A stretch of 45,928 bases of DNA, from contig JABDGE010000025.1 of assembly GCA_013286235.1 (NCBI GenBank), positions 1 through 45,928 of the forward strand, given 5' to 3'. This DNA is from Bacteroidota bacterium. Its GTDB lineage: Bacteria; Bacteroidota; Bacteroidia; Sphingobacteriales; Sphingobacteriaceae. The notes below the pieces were generated by a model, which was not told where the DNA came from, did not search any database, and was given only the letters and a program-made list of their open reading frames with translations. Of this stretch, positions 26,250 to 34,993 are shown one piece after another (the first letter of the stretch is position 1; every line of letters starts with the position of its first letter). Both the position numbers and the translations under genes were made by a program.

Positions 26250-26278
26250 AGAGTTTTACGAATCCCTCTCTCTCCGCA
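26250..26278 (+). other. tRNA-Ser-like 3' end fragment, possible attachment-site relic
   Basis: The stretch CGAATCCCTCTCTCTCCGCA (26259-26278) is what the T-loop plus acceptor arm of a tRNA-Ser gene looks like. No 5' half, D-arm or anticodon arm precedes it, and the T-arm 5' strand is degenerate, so it is not a functional tRNA. Such fragments are often left by integrases that target tRNA 3' ends. A shorter variant, AATCCCTCTCTCCGCAG, recurs at 26582-26598. Confidence 0.45.
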
Positions 26279-26280
26279 AA

Positions 26281-26397
26281 TCAATTGAATGCCTGGCGCA
26301 GCCGGGCGTTTTTATTTGATGCGTTGCCGGGCCCAGCCCGAGCATAAGCAATCAAATAAAAATGACCAGTGAGCGCAGCGAACAGGCATTCAATTGA
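26281..26397. repeat. Large nested palindrome (REP-like)
   Basis: TCAATTGAATGCCT (26281-26294) pairs with AGGCATTCAATTGA (26384-26397), 14 bp perfect. Inside, TTTTATTTGAT (26310-26320) pairs with ATCAAATAAAA (26351-26361), 11 bp perfect. At the centre CGGGC-CCA-GCCCG (26328-26340) makes a small hairpin. Three nested stems in 117 bp suggest a folded RNA or a REP-type mobile palindrome. Confidence 0.75.
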
Positions 26398-26409
26398 TTT
26401 AGCACCCCC
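26310..26409. repeat. 100-bp perfect direct repeat, copy 1
   Basis: Identical over 100 bases to 26462-26561 (offset 152). It includes the two inner palindromes of the nested structure and ends AGCACCCCC. Between the copies, CAAGGGGAT (26411-26419) and ATCCCCTTG (26439-26447) form a separate 9-bp hairpin. Confidence 0.9.
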
Positions 26410-26461
26410 ACAAGGGGATCAGCGAGCGCAGCGAGCTAATCCCCTTGGATGCCGTATTAAA

Positions 26462-26561
26462 TTTTATTTGATGCGTTGCCGGGCCCAGCCCGAGCATAAG
26501 CAATCAAATAAAAATGACCAGTGAGCGCAGCGAACAGGCATTCAATTGATTTAGCACCCCC
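26462..26561. repeat. 100-bp perfect direct repeat, copy 2
   Basis: Second copy of the 100-bp unit. It lacks the outer left arm that copy 1 has at 26281-26294. A shorter AGGGAT/ATCCCT hairpin (26566-26571 with 26583-26588) and a degenerate third unit follow, up to about 26630. Perfect identity points to recent duplication or gene conversion. Confidence 0.9.
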
Positions 26562-26673
26562 TCCAAGGGATCAGCAAAGCTAATCCCTCTCTCCGCAGAT
26601 CATTCGAATACCTGACGTAGCCGGGCACATTCCCAGCATAAGCATTAAACCAAGACCACAAGCGAGCAGTCGC

Positions 26674-28266
26674 TCAATACCCCGGATTTTGCTTCAACGT
26701 CGGATTAATGGTTAGTTGGGTTGAGGGTATCGGCAATAAATTTAGGTTCGGCGAAACGCCATTCCCATTTAGCACATCGCCCTTCCACGCCCATAGGTAA
26801 CTCCCGTCGGTAAATTTGCCAAAACGTATTAAATCGGTCCGGCGTTGCATTTCGAAAAGGAGTTCTCTTCCGCGTTCGTCTAAAATAAAGGGCAACGTTA
26901 ATTGTCCGGACGAAATATTGCCGGCGGTACTGCCGTCATATGCCCTGGTACGAATCATGTTAACATAGGTAAGGGCGGTGTTAATATCGCCGCCTGTGCC
27001 GCCGCGTAGTACCGCTTCTGCATAAATAAGGTAAACGTCCGCGAGGCGAAACATCGGGAAATCCGTATCGACAAAAGTGCCCGTCGGATCGCTGCCAGGC
27101 TGGCCAGCGGAGGTAACATTGGTGAATTTCCTGACGGCGTACCCATCATTAAAGTTATATTCATCGTACATCTCCAGAATTTGCCCGTCGGTAAAAAACA
27201 TGGCGCGCTTGTCGGTATTTCCGCTCGGATCGCTAAATAAAGCAACGTATTGTTTAGTTGTACGAAAGCCATCCCAGCCCCCGTTAATACCAAAGTCAAC
27301 TGGGTTCATGTTTCCACCAACCTCGGCATGTACCACATACGTCATCCCGCCATACCCCTGGGTGTGCAAACCGTCGGATTCAATCGGGAATATAATTTCG
27401 TTAGACTTGTTGTTATCGGCTCCGAAAAGATTCTTAAAATGCGGTTCAAGTGTATAACCGGCGGCGATCACTTTATTGGCGTAAGCTATGGCGTCTCCAT
27501 AACGTTGGGTATTTGTATATACCTGTGCGTTCAGGTACAATTTGGCCAGCAGCGTCCATTCGGCCGCTTTGTCGGCGTGCCCATATTCAAAACGCGGGGC
27601 GCCCAAATCCACATCGATGGCTTTTAATTCACTTTCAATATAATTAAACATGAATGTTCGCGATTGCTGAGGGGGGAAAAATACGCCTACATTGTCATTC
27701 TCTGTCACAAAAGGCACATTGCCAAACATATCTACGGCATGCGCATAGCTTAACGCCCGCAGAAAACGAGCTTCAGCACGGTATTGTTTTACCGTCACCA
27801 GGTTACTCCCGGTAATGCCATTGTTTGTGAGTGCGGCATCCGTAGTGTTGCGCAAAAAGTCATTGTCTAACCCTATTTCGTAGTAGATGCGGTCGAACAT
27901 ACTCCCGATGAAGATGTCTGTTGCATCCCAGGTCATATCATGTAAGTTGTGGATGGTATGGTCATCCCAAATTATCGAAGCCTCGTCTGTAGTTAATTCC
28001 TGCATATTGAAAAGTTCCCGCAGGTAATTGCCAAAGCCCTCATCAATACCTGCAATATCAGGGTTACCACCTCCGCCCTGCTGGCCGCTTATGGCGAAGG
28101 CATCGTACAATTTGGCGAGGATAGGCAGGTAATTGCCGAAATTTTTATAAGCATCGGCTGTGGTAATTTCGCCTATCGGAACAAGATTCTTTTTACATGA
28201 GCTTGCCGGCGCCAATAATACCACCAGTAGGATGGCGATCATTTTGTTTAAGTAGCCTGTTTTCAT
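26674..28266 (-). CDS. SusD/RagB-family surface glycan-binding lipoprotein (third pair)
   Basis: 530 residues. The signal MKTGYLNKMIAILLVVLLAPASSC places the acylated Cys at 24. SusD signatures are YRAEARFLRALSYAHAVDMFGNVPFV, ADKAAEWTLLAKLYLNAQVY, LADVYLIYAEAVLRGG, FILDERGRELLFEMQRRTDLIRFGKF and the terminal LKQNPGY. The S-x-Q-L-T-x-N-P ending and the W-T-L-L-A-K-L-Y-L form place it in a different SusD subgroup from the two at 6216 and 12811. It starts 26 bp after the SusC stop at 28293 in the normal SusC-SusD order. Its ligand cannot be told from sequence; no enzyme gene accompanies the pair. Confidence 0.95.
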   Translation of the reverse strand: MKTGYLNKMIAILLVVLLAPASSCKKNLVPIGEITTADAYKNFGNYLPILAKLYDAFAISGQQGGGGNPDIAGIDEGFGNYLRELFNMQELTTDEASIIWDDHTIHNLHDMTWDATDIFIGSMFDRIYYEIGLDNDFLRNTTDAALTNNGITGSNLVTVKQYRAEARFLRALSYAHAVDMFGNVPFVTENDNVGVFFPPQQSRTFMFNYIESELKAIDVDLGAPRFEYGHADKAAEWTLLAKLYLNAQVYTNTQRYGDAIAYANKVIAAGYTLEPHFKNLFGADNNKSNEIIFPIESDGLHTQGYGGMTYVVHAEVGGNMNPVDFGINGGWDGFRTTKQYVALFSDPSGNTDKRAMFFTDGQILEMYDEYNFNDGYAVRKFTNVTSAGQPGSDPTGTFVDTDFPMFRLADVYLIYAEAVLRGGTGGDINTALTYVNMIRTRAYDGSTAGNISSGQLTLPFILDERGRELLFEMQRRTDLIRFGKFTDGSYLWAWKGDVLNGNGVSPNLNLLPIPSTQLTINPTLKQNPGY

Positions 28267-28292
28267 CGTATTTTATGTTTAGCTATTTATAC

Positions 28293-31250
28293 TTAAAAAC
28301 TTGTGTTAAGGCCCAGTGAATATACCCTGGGGCGTGCATATAAGTTATTGTCGATACCGCCCTGTACTTCCGGGTCGAGACCGGTATATTTTGTGATAAT
28401 AAAGACATTTTGGAGATTAAAGGACACTTTCAGGATGCCAGCGTCGGTTTTACCAAAGTTATATCCTAAAGAAATATTATCCATGCGCAGGAATGACCCA
28501 TTCTCAATAAAGTAGTCTGAATAGAGCTGCGCGTTCTGGAAATTAGTTTTTAATATACTCGTGGGCAGGTTATTTAAGTAGTTGGGGCCCTCGATACCCG
28601 ACAAAGCTACGCCCGAAGCTATGTCATTATAAACATAGTTGCCTAAGTCCGACCGCAGGGTAAATGCGAAGTTCCAGTTTTTATAGGTGAGGTTTGAGCT
28701 AAAACCCATAAATACCGCCGGATTTGGTTGCTCATAGATGTACCAGTCGTCATTTGAAGTGCCGTTTCCGTTCCGGTCAACGTATACGCCTTCCAGCGGC
28801 TGGCCATTTTGACCATAAACCTGTTGGTAAACATAAAACGCATTAGGCGCGTATCCGGCTTTATAAATTTGGATACTATTCCCTAAAGAATTGATGTACC
28901 CGGTTGGAACGATCAGGTTAGGGTCCTTTGTTAAAGAGATATTGGTTATCCGCCGGGCATTATAAGAGATGTTATAAGCAACAGTCCATTTAATGTTTTT
29001 CGCGTTTATGGTTATAGCGCTGACGTTAAAGTCGACACCTTTTGTAACCAGGTCGCCGATATTTTCATACACGTCGTTTGATAAGTTGGTGCCATCAGGC
29101 ACAGGGGTGTCAACTAAAAGATCGTGAGTTTTTTTGTAATAATAGTCAATGCTTCCATTTACCCGCCCATCCAGGAAACCATAGTCAAAACCTATATCCG
29201 TAGTAGCGGTTGTTTCCCATTTCAGGTTAGTATTGTAAGGATCGGCCCGTAAAGTATTTGTAAAGGTGTTGCCGAATTGGTATCCTGCGCCGTTGTCGCT
29301 CGGTTCATAAACTTCCAGGTAAGGGAAGTAAAAAATATTACTGCCCGAACCAATATCCTGCTGGCCGGTTAAACCATAGCTTACGCGCAGTTTTAAATCC
29401 GACAATAAATCAAAATGTTTCAAAAATGATTCTTCCTTCAGCCGCCAGGCAAAGGCAGCCGAAGGGAAATAACCGTTGCGGTTGGCTGGGCCAAAGCGGG
29501 ATGAACGGTCATCGCGGATAGTTGCAGTGAGCAAGTACTTATTATCTACATCGAAATTTAGCCTGCCGAATGGTGATTCTATATAATATTGCCCGTTATA
29601 ATTATTTGTCGGGTTGGCTAAAGGGGTTACTTCGTCAGCTTCATAAGTTTGTTCGCCTTTGTTGTAAAATCGAAAATATTGGTACGAGTAGCCCGCCTGT
29701 ACGTCAAAATGGCCCCTGATTGATGTTAGCTCGCGCTGGAATTTTAAATAATAATCGGTGTTATAGGTGTAATTTTGGTTAAAATAAGCAGCGTAAAAGC
29801 CATGCTGAAAAAAATTGGAAGCTGCCGTAGCGGGAATCAAACTATGTCCCTGCCCGTCGGAGATATCGCCGCCGAAAGTGGCATTGGCCTGCAGCCCTTT
29901 TATAAACGGGAACATGTAATTCAAATTGAGACTCCCGATGCCTCTTTTTGCAGTACCTCTGGAATCCTGTTCATATAACAAACCAACCGGATTATAGGGT
30001 CCTGTGGGCAAAGGGTTGCCACTTGCATCGAGCCATTCATAATAGCCGCCATACTTACCACTGCCGGAATAAACCGGCTTGGTGGGGTCGTAATTTATGG
30101 CTTCTCCTATGGCTCCCTGGTTGGCAAATTGACTATCGCTATAGGTGCCCTTTAAATTCAGTGCGGCCTTCAGGCTTTTATTGAAAAAATCATGACCAAC
30201 ATTCAAATCAATGCTTGTCCGTTGCAAATTATCAGTTCGCAGGGTGCCGTCCTGGTCTAAATAACCTATCGACAAGCGATAAGGTAATCCCTTTACCCCG
30301 CCTGTAAAGCTGATATTGTTATCAGTTGCAGGGGCCGTTTGAAAAATCTCACTCTGCCAGTTGGTGCTGGTGTGCCCCAGTAGCCCTAACTGCTCCGGAT
30401 CCTGCTCACCAACCAGGCTGCGAAACTGCGAGGCGTTTAATACGGGGTATTGTTTGGTTACATCTGAAATCGAATTAATGGAGTTATAGTTTGTTTTCAG
30501 TTTACCATCGGCATCGCCTTTTTTTGTAGTGACAATGACCACGCCATTCGAAGCCCGCGAGCCGTAAATGGCCGTGCTGGAAGCATCCTTTAATATGGTG
30601 ATGGATTCTATATCATTTGGGTTGATCATGCTCAGAGGATCGGCAACGCCGGAAATGGGCGTATTGCTCACCGGGACATCGTCAATGATAATAAGCGGAT
30701 CGTTGCTCGCATTTAACGAAGCGCCGCCCCGAATGCGAATAGTGCTCCCCGACCCAGGCTCGCCACCGTTTGACGTGATCAAAACACCCGAAACCTTACC
30801 TGTTATCAAATCTTCGGGAGAAGTTATAGGCCCTTCATTAAAATCTTTTGAGGAAATAGCCACAACGGACCCTGTGAGGTCCTTCTTTCGCTGGCTGCCA
30901 TAGCCTATTACCACTACTTCATCCAGGTTTGTATTTTGAACCTGTAACGAAAAATTAACAACGACTACCTCCCCGGCAATAATTGCCGGTTTAGTTTGCG
31001 CTATATAACCTATGTAATTTACCACTATAACATAAGGGCCGGGCTTAAGATGCGGGATAACGAAATCGCCATTTATATCGGTAGTTGCGCCAATAGTGGT
31101 ACCTGCTATTTTAACAGATGCGCCGGGCAAAGGGCCGTTGTTTTCGTCAAGTACCTTACCTCTTATCCAGCCGGTTTGCGCAAACGTTACAATCCATGTA
31201 GCCATTAAAATACATAGAAATACATACTTTTTTGAGTAAATTTTCTTCAT
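28293..31250 (-). CDS. SusC/RagA-family TonB-dependent transporter (third pair)
   Basis: 985 residues with a signal peptide ending IVTFAQ at about 25. The carboxypeptidase-regulatory-like domain (GWIRGKVLDENNGPLPGASV onward) is followed by a TonB box LDEVVVIGYG (about 110-119), a plug with IRIRGGASLNASNDPLIIIDD and ITILKDASSTAIYGSRASNGVVIVTTKKG, and a barrel ending SLGLNTSF. It forms a standard pair with the SusD at 26674-28266. The 241-bp gap to the divergent sensor kinase at 31492 includes TATTTTTG on the minus strand (31380-31373), a possible -7 box without a well-placed -33. The island motif is absent here, so control is probably by the neighbouring kinase. Confidence 0.95.
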   Translation of the reverse strand: MKKIYSKKYVFLCILMATWIVTFAQTGWIRGKVLDENNGPLPGASVKIAGTTIGATTDINGDFVIPHLKPGPYVIVVNYIGYIAQTKPAIIAGEVVVVNFSLQVQNTNLDEVVVIGYGSQRKKDLTGSVVAISSKDFNEGPITSPEDLITGKVSGVLITSNGGEPGSGSTIRIRGGASLNASNDPLIIIDDVPVSNTPISGVADPLSMINPNDIESITILKDASSTAIYGSRASNGVVIVTTKKGDADGKLKTNYNSINSISDVTKQYPVLNASQFRSLVGEQDPEQLGLLGHTSTNWQSEIFQTAPATDNNISFTGGVKGLPYRLSIGYLDQDGTLRTDNLQRTSIDLNVGHDFFNKSLKAALNLKGTYSDSQFANQGAIGEAINYDPTKPVYSGSGKYGGYYEWLDASGNPLPTGPYNPVGLLYEQDSRGTAKRGIGSLNLNYMFPFIKGLQANATFGGDISDGQGHSLIPATAASNFFQHGFYAAYFNQNYTYNTDYYLKFQRELTSIRGHFDVQAGYSYQYFRFYNKGEQTYEADEVTPLANPTNNYNGQYYIESPFGRLNFDVDNKYLLTATIRDDRSSRFGPANRNGYFPSAAFAWRLKEESFLKHFDLLSDLKLRVSYGLTGQQDIGSGSNIFYFPYLEVYEPSDNGAGYQFGNTFTNTLRADPYNTNLKWETTATTDIGFDYGFLDGRVNGSIDYYYKKTHDLLVDTPVPDGTNLSNDVYENIGDLVTKGVDFNVSAITINAKNIKWTVAYNISYNARRITNISLTKDPNLIVPTGYINSLGNSIQIYKAGYAPNAFYVYQQVYGQNGQPLEGVYVDRNGNGTSNDDWYIYEQPNPAVFMGFSSNLTYKNWNFAFTLRSDLGNYVYNDIASGVALSGIEGPNYLNNLPTSILKTNFQNAQLYSDYFIENGSFLRMDNISLGYNFGKTDAGILKVSFNLQNVFIITKYTGLDPEVQGGIDNNLYARPRVYSLGLNTSF

Positions 31251-31491
31251 GTAATTTTTTTAACTGGTTAAGCGGCCGAATGCAGAATTTGCGTCTTTGA
31301 GGGGTAAGACGCTGTGATACGCTGAAAGTATAAATATAAATATTAATCCAAAGCAATTAAGAATTATCGCAGCAAAAATATTTAACCTCAAAGTTTTTGC
31401 GCATTTAAAAAAGCTAATAAGGAATTGATTTTAAATCGTTTCAAAGTATTTACTATCTTGTAATCCTTTTATATTTTTACCTATAGTTTCA

Positions 31492-34400
31492 TTGACGATG
31501 CGCTGCAAATTAATATTACTTATACTGGTGAGTGTACTGGGTGAGTTCAGCGGATTTGCCCAGGATGTACATTTTACGCTCGTTCAGCCGCCGAAAGACC
31601 AGCCATGGACATCCGTATACGGGATAGAACAGGATCGGTTAGGCTATATATGGCTATGGACCGGAGAGGGTGTTTACAAATACGACGGTCATCAATATAC
31701 TATTTACCAGCACGACGTAACCGATTCCAATTCCATTGCAACAAACCTTGTTATGTACATTCAGGCTGATAAAGACGGTACGGTTTGGCTGGGCACAGTT
31801 GGCAAGGGATTAGACCATTTTGACCCGGCAACAGGTAAGTTTTCCCATTATCGCCACCAGACGGGCGTTCCCGGCAGTCTCGCGGCTGACAGCGTCGGCT
31901 CTCTTTTACTGGACCATGACGGCGTGTTATGGGCCGGCACAGGCCTGGGACTTGATAGGTTTGACCGCAAAACCAACAGCTTTATGCATTTCAGACATAA
32001 TGACAAGGACCCCGGCAGCCTTAGCTCTAATGATGTGTCTGCGATATACGAAGACAGCGAAGGTACACTTTGGATTGGTACCGGTGAAACCTTTACTAAA
32101 AGCGGGAATAAAAATAAAGGCGGACTTAACCGGATGGATAAAAAAACCGGCAAATTTACCCGTTACCTGCATGATGAAAATGATCCGCACAGTTTAATAG
32201 ACAGCCGGATCACTGCATTGTTTGAAGATAGGAGGGGCACTTTTTGGGTTGGTACAGGCGGAGACGGGCTGCATACGATGGACAGGAAGACCGGTATTTT
32301 TGAAAGGCATACCTGCGACCCGGCTCATCCCGAAAAACTCAGCCGGCCGCCGATAAAAGATATTTTTGACTACGCTGAAGACCGCATCTCGTTTATTAAC
32401 GAGGACCTTTCGGGGAAGATATGGATAGGAACCCTGGAAAATGGCATTAATGTTTATGACCCGGCCACTCAAAAAACAACATGGTACGGCACAGACCCTA
32501 AGGCAAATGTTAAAATAGGCCGGAATGAATTTATGCGCTGCGAGCGTAGCCGCGACGGCGTACTTTGGATAGCACCGTTTCATGGCGTCGAATTTTATAA
32601 GGTAATTCCTTATGATGTCCAACTGCCTTATAATAATGTCGGTACGTACATCAACGCTTTTGCGGAAGACACAGACCGTACGTTGTGGATGACCAGCGGT
32701 AAGGGCCTGCTGCATAAGAAAAAGGATAACTCCGTCGACACCTTTTCCATTGCTAAATCGTCGCCCTGGATGAACTATGCCTTTAATGTAGAAAGGGATG
32801 CCGAAAACAACTTATGGGTAACCAACTGGCAGGGATTATACAAATTCGACCGCGTTAAGAAGAGGTTTACCGCCTACTATCATCAAAATGGCAATCCTAA
32901 TAGCTTACTCGATAATCAAACAATGTGTTTGAAAACAGCCGGGCTGGGTAAGCTCTGGGTTGGCACCCAACACGGGTTGCAGCTGATGGATACCAAAACT
33001 ATCATGTTCAAAAATTTTATTAACGACCCAAAGGATACCACCAGTCTCAGCTTTAACCTCATACAGTCGATCGCAATCAGCAAAAAAGGTGATGTTTGGG
33101 TATCTACCGACAATGGCGTAAACCTGCTCGACAAAAAAACAATGCATTTTAGGCGTTACTTGGTGAATATCACCACGCGGCATTTAATGTTCGACAGCCA
33201 TGATGAACTATGGGCCGGTACAGACCAGGGCCTGTATAAGTATGACAAAACGACAGACAACTTTTTAAATTTTGGAAAATACAGAACCGCAATCGGCTGG
33301 CTGTCTGTCGATAAGGAGGATAACCTTTGGGTGAATACCAACGATAACATCGTTAAATTTAACACACAAAGCCAGGAGACCATCGTTTACGGAAAAAACC
33401 AGGGCGTTAGCCGGGGGTTAAATTTTGGATACACCTTGTCCAATGGCGATGTGTTGTCAGGCGACACTTCGGGATATTTTGATTTTAATCCTGATAAAGA
33501 ATTGCACAATACCCCTGCCCCTGTAGTGGTGATCAGCAGTTTTTCCCTGGCCGATATGCCGGTAGCACCCTCAGCGGGTGGTGTGTTAACCGACCCGATA
33601 TACAACACAAGGGCCATCAGCCTTAACCACAACCAGGCCACCTTCTCCTTTAGCTTCAACGCTATTGATTTTACAAGTTACGAAGGGAGTAACCAGGTAT
33701 TTTATATGCTCGAAAATTACGACCGGAAATGGCTGCCGGAAAACCCAAATCAAACGGCGAATTATTATAACGTGCCACCGGGTGATTATATTTTCAAGGT
33801 AAAAAGTATAAACGGTAACGGCTTGGTTGCGCAGAAAGAGATCATGATTTCTGTGGCGCAGGCCTGGTATAAAACCCTATGGGCGATTACATTTTTTGTG
33901 TTGTCACTTGTGGCTTGTATTTGGGCTTTTATTTATTACCGCTCGATGCAGCTGTTAAAAACGAACAAAATACTTGAGCAAAAAGTGAGCGCCCGCACTG
34001 AAGAAGTGCTTCAGCAAAAAGAAGAAATACAGGCACAGCGGGATGGCCTTGAAAAAGCATACCACGAGCTTAAAGTAACTCAAAAGCAGCTTATCCAATC
34101 CGAAAAGATGGCGTCGCTGGGCGAACTGACCGCCGGTATAGCGCATGAAATTCAAAACCCATTAAATTTTATCAATAACTTTTCAGAAGTGAGCCAGGAA
34201 CTGGTCGAGGAAATGAAACAGGAAATTGATAATAACGACATGGAGGAAGCGAAATTAATCGCCACCGACCTTGAGCAAAATCTGCAAAAAATAAATCATC
34301 ACGGCAAACGCGCCGACGCTATTGTGAAGGGCATGCTGCAGCATAGCCGCACCAGCAGCGGAAAGAAGGAGGCGATAGATTTGAACGCGCTTATAGACGA

Positions 34401-34854
34401 ATTTAGCCGTTTGGCCTATCATGGTTTGCGGGCAAAGGACAAAAGCTTTAATTCCGAAATAGTCACCGATTTTGACAAGGATCTTCCGGCAGTTGAAGTG
34501 GTTCCACAGGATTTGGGAAGGGTGATCTTAAATATGGTTAACAACGCTTTTTATGCCGTAACCGAAAAAGCTAAGACAGCACCCGCCGGCTACAAGCCAG
34601 TTGTTTCAGTGAGCTCCAAAAAAGCCGGAAACAAAGCGCTGATCATTGTAACCGACAATGGTAATGGCATTCCGCAAAACATAGTTGAAAAAATTTTTCA
34701 ACCTTTCTTTACTACCAAGCCTACCGGTGAAGGTACCGGCCTGGGATTAAGCTTAGCCTATGATATCGTAAACGCGCACGATGGAGATATAACGGTAAAA
34801 ACCGAACAGGGACAGGGCACTTCTTTTACTGTTGCCTTGCCGCAGCATAACTGA
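31492..34854 (+). CDS. Propeller-type sensor histidine kinase (Reg_prop, Y_Y_Y, HisKA, HATPase)
   Basis: 1120 residues with a signal peptide ending SGFAQ at about 24. Two-component propeller repeats such as GTVWLGTVGKGLDHFDP and GTLWIGTGE fill about 40-690. A Y_Y_Y domain follows (YDRKWLPENPNQTANYYNVPPGDY), then a transmembrane helix near 800, a coiled coil, and the kinase core: GIAHEIQNPLNF with phosphorylated His885, the N box ILNMVNNAF, VTDNGNGIP, FQPFFTTKP and GEGTGLGLSLAYDIV. It ends right after the ATPase, with no receiver or AraC-type HTH, so it is not a one-protein hybrid system and needs a separate response regulator. Divergent placement next to the SusC/SusD pair suggests it senses the periplasmic sugar that pair imports. 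Confidence 0.93.
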   Translation: MTMRCKLILLILVSVLGEFSGFAQDVHFTLVQPPKDQPWTSVYGIEQDRLGYIWLWTGEGVYKYDGHQYTIYQHDVTDSNSIATNLVMYIQADKDGTVWLGTVGKGLDHFDPATGKFSHYRHQTGVPGSLAADSVGSLLLDHDGVLWAGTGLGLDRFDRKTNSFMHFRHNDKDPGSLSSNDVSAIYEDSEGTLWIGTGETFTKSGNKNKGGLNRMDKKTGKFTRYLHDENDPHSLIDSRITALFEDRRGTFWVGTGGDGLHTMDRKTGIFERHTCDPAHPEKLSRPPIKDIFDYAEDRISFINEDLSGKIWIGTLENGINVYDPATQKTTWYGTDPKANVKIGRNEFMRCERSRDGVLWIAPFHGVEFYKVIPYDVQLPYNNVGTYINAFAEDTDRTLWMTSGKGLLHKKKDNSVDTFSIAKSSPWMNYAFNVERDAENNLWVTNWQGLYKFDRVKKRFTAYYHQNGNPNSLLDNQTMCLKTAGLGKLWVGTQHGLQLMDTKTIMFKNFINDPKDTTSLSFNLIQSIAISKKGDVWVSTDNGVNLLDKKTMHFRRYLVNITTRHLMFDSHDELWAGTDQGLYKYDKTTDNFLNFGKYRTAIGWLSVDKEDNLWVNTNDNIVKFNTQSQETIVYGKNQGVSRGLNFGYTLSNGDVLSGDTSGYFDFNPDKELHNTPAPVVVISSFSLADMPVAPSAGGVLTDPIYNTRAISLNHNQATFSFSFNAIDFTSYEGSNQVFYMLENYDRKWLPENPNQTANYYNVPPGDYIFKVKSINGNGLVAQKEIMISVAQAWYKTLWAITFFVLSLVACIWAFIYYRSMQLLKTNKILEQKVSARTEEVLQQKEEIQAQRDGLEKAYHELKVTQKQLIQSEKMASLGELTAGIAHEIQNPLNFINNFSEVSQELVEEMKQEIDNNDMEEAKLIATDLEQNLQKINHHGKRADAIVKGMLQHSRTSSGKKEAIDLNALIDEFSRLAYHGLRAKDKSFNSEIVTDFDKDLPAVEVVPQDLGRVILNMVNNAFYAVTEKAKTAPAGYKPVVSVSSKKAGNKALIIVTDNGNGIPQNIVEKIFQPFFTTKPTGEGTGLGLSLAYDIVNAHDGDITVKTEQGQGTSFTVALPQHN

Positions 34855-34894
34855 ATATGCTGCGACTACAGCCCCCACTCGCCGGCATCCAGGC

Positions 34895-34924
34895 TTGTTA
34901 AAGCAACACGAATTATTATCTTTG
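34895..34924 (+). promoter_or_regulatory. Bacteroidota-type promoter ahead of the ABC exporter
   Basis: TTG (34895-34897), a 19-nt spacer and TATCTTTG (34917-34924) match the -33/-7 pattern. The predicted start point is about 60 bp ahead of the ATG at 34994. Confidence 0.55.
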
Positions 34925-34993
34925 ATACTAAATATCAATAGTGGCGCGACAACCGATGAATTCGATCTAAAACGTAAACGTAATAGGTAGTCA

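Larger units (their letters stand above)
25839..26673. other. 835-bp non-coding convergent junction, repeat-rich
   Basis: No gene is seen between the convergent ends of the SASA-type gene and the third SusD gene. It holds a plus-strand terminator (25999-26047), a tRNA-Ser-like 3' end (26250-26278) and tandem palindromic repeats (26281-26590). A short GTG-started frame at about 26189-26250 (VSISVSKKSNPHKTLKFKLV then stop) just before the tRNA-like piece might be a relic, but it is too short to assign. Confidence 0.6.

Noticed and set aside
26391..26404. Operator-like GATTTAGCA in the palindromic repeats
   Set aside because: The sequence belongs to the 100-bp repeat, occurs in both copies, and is not next to any gene start.
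26281..26600. CRISPR array
   Set aside because: Only two long (100-bp) direct copies with internal palindromes, no short regular repeats or spacers, and no cas genes.
32750..32761. TTGCTAAATCGT, a 12-base match to the operator motif
   Set aside because: It lies deep inside the sensor kinase coding sequence (reading I-A-K-S), the rest of the motif does not match, and there is no promoter.
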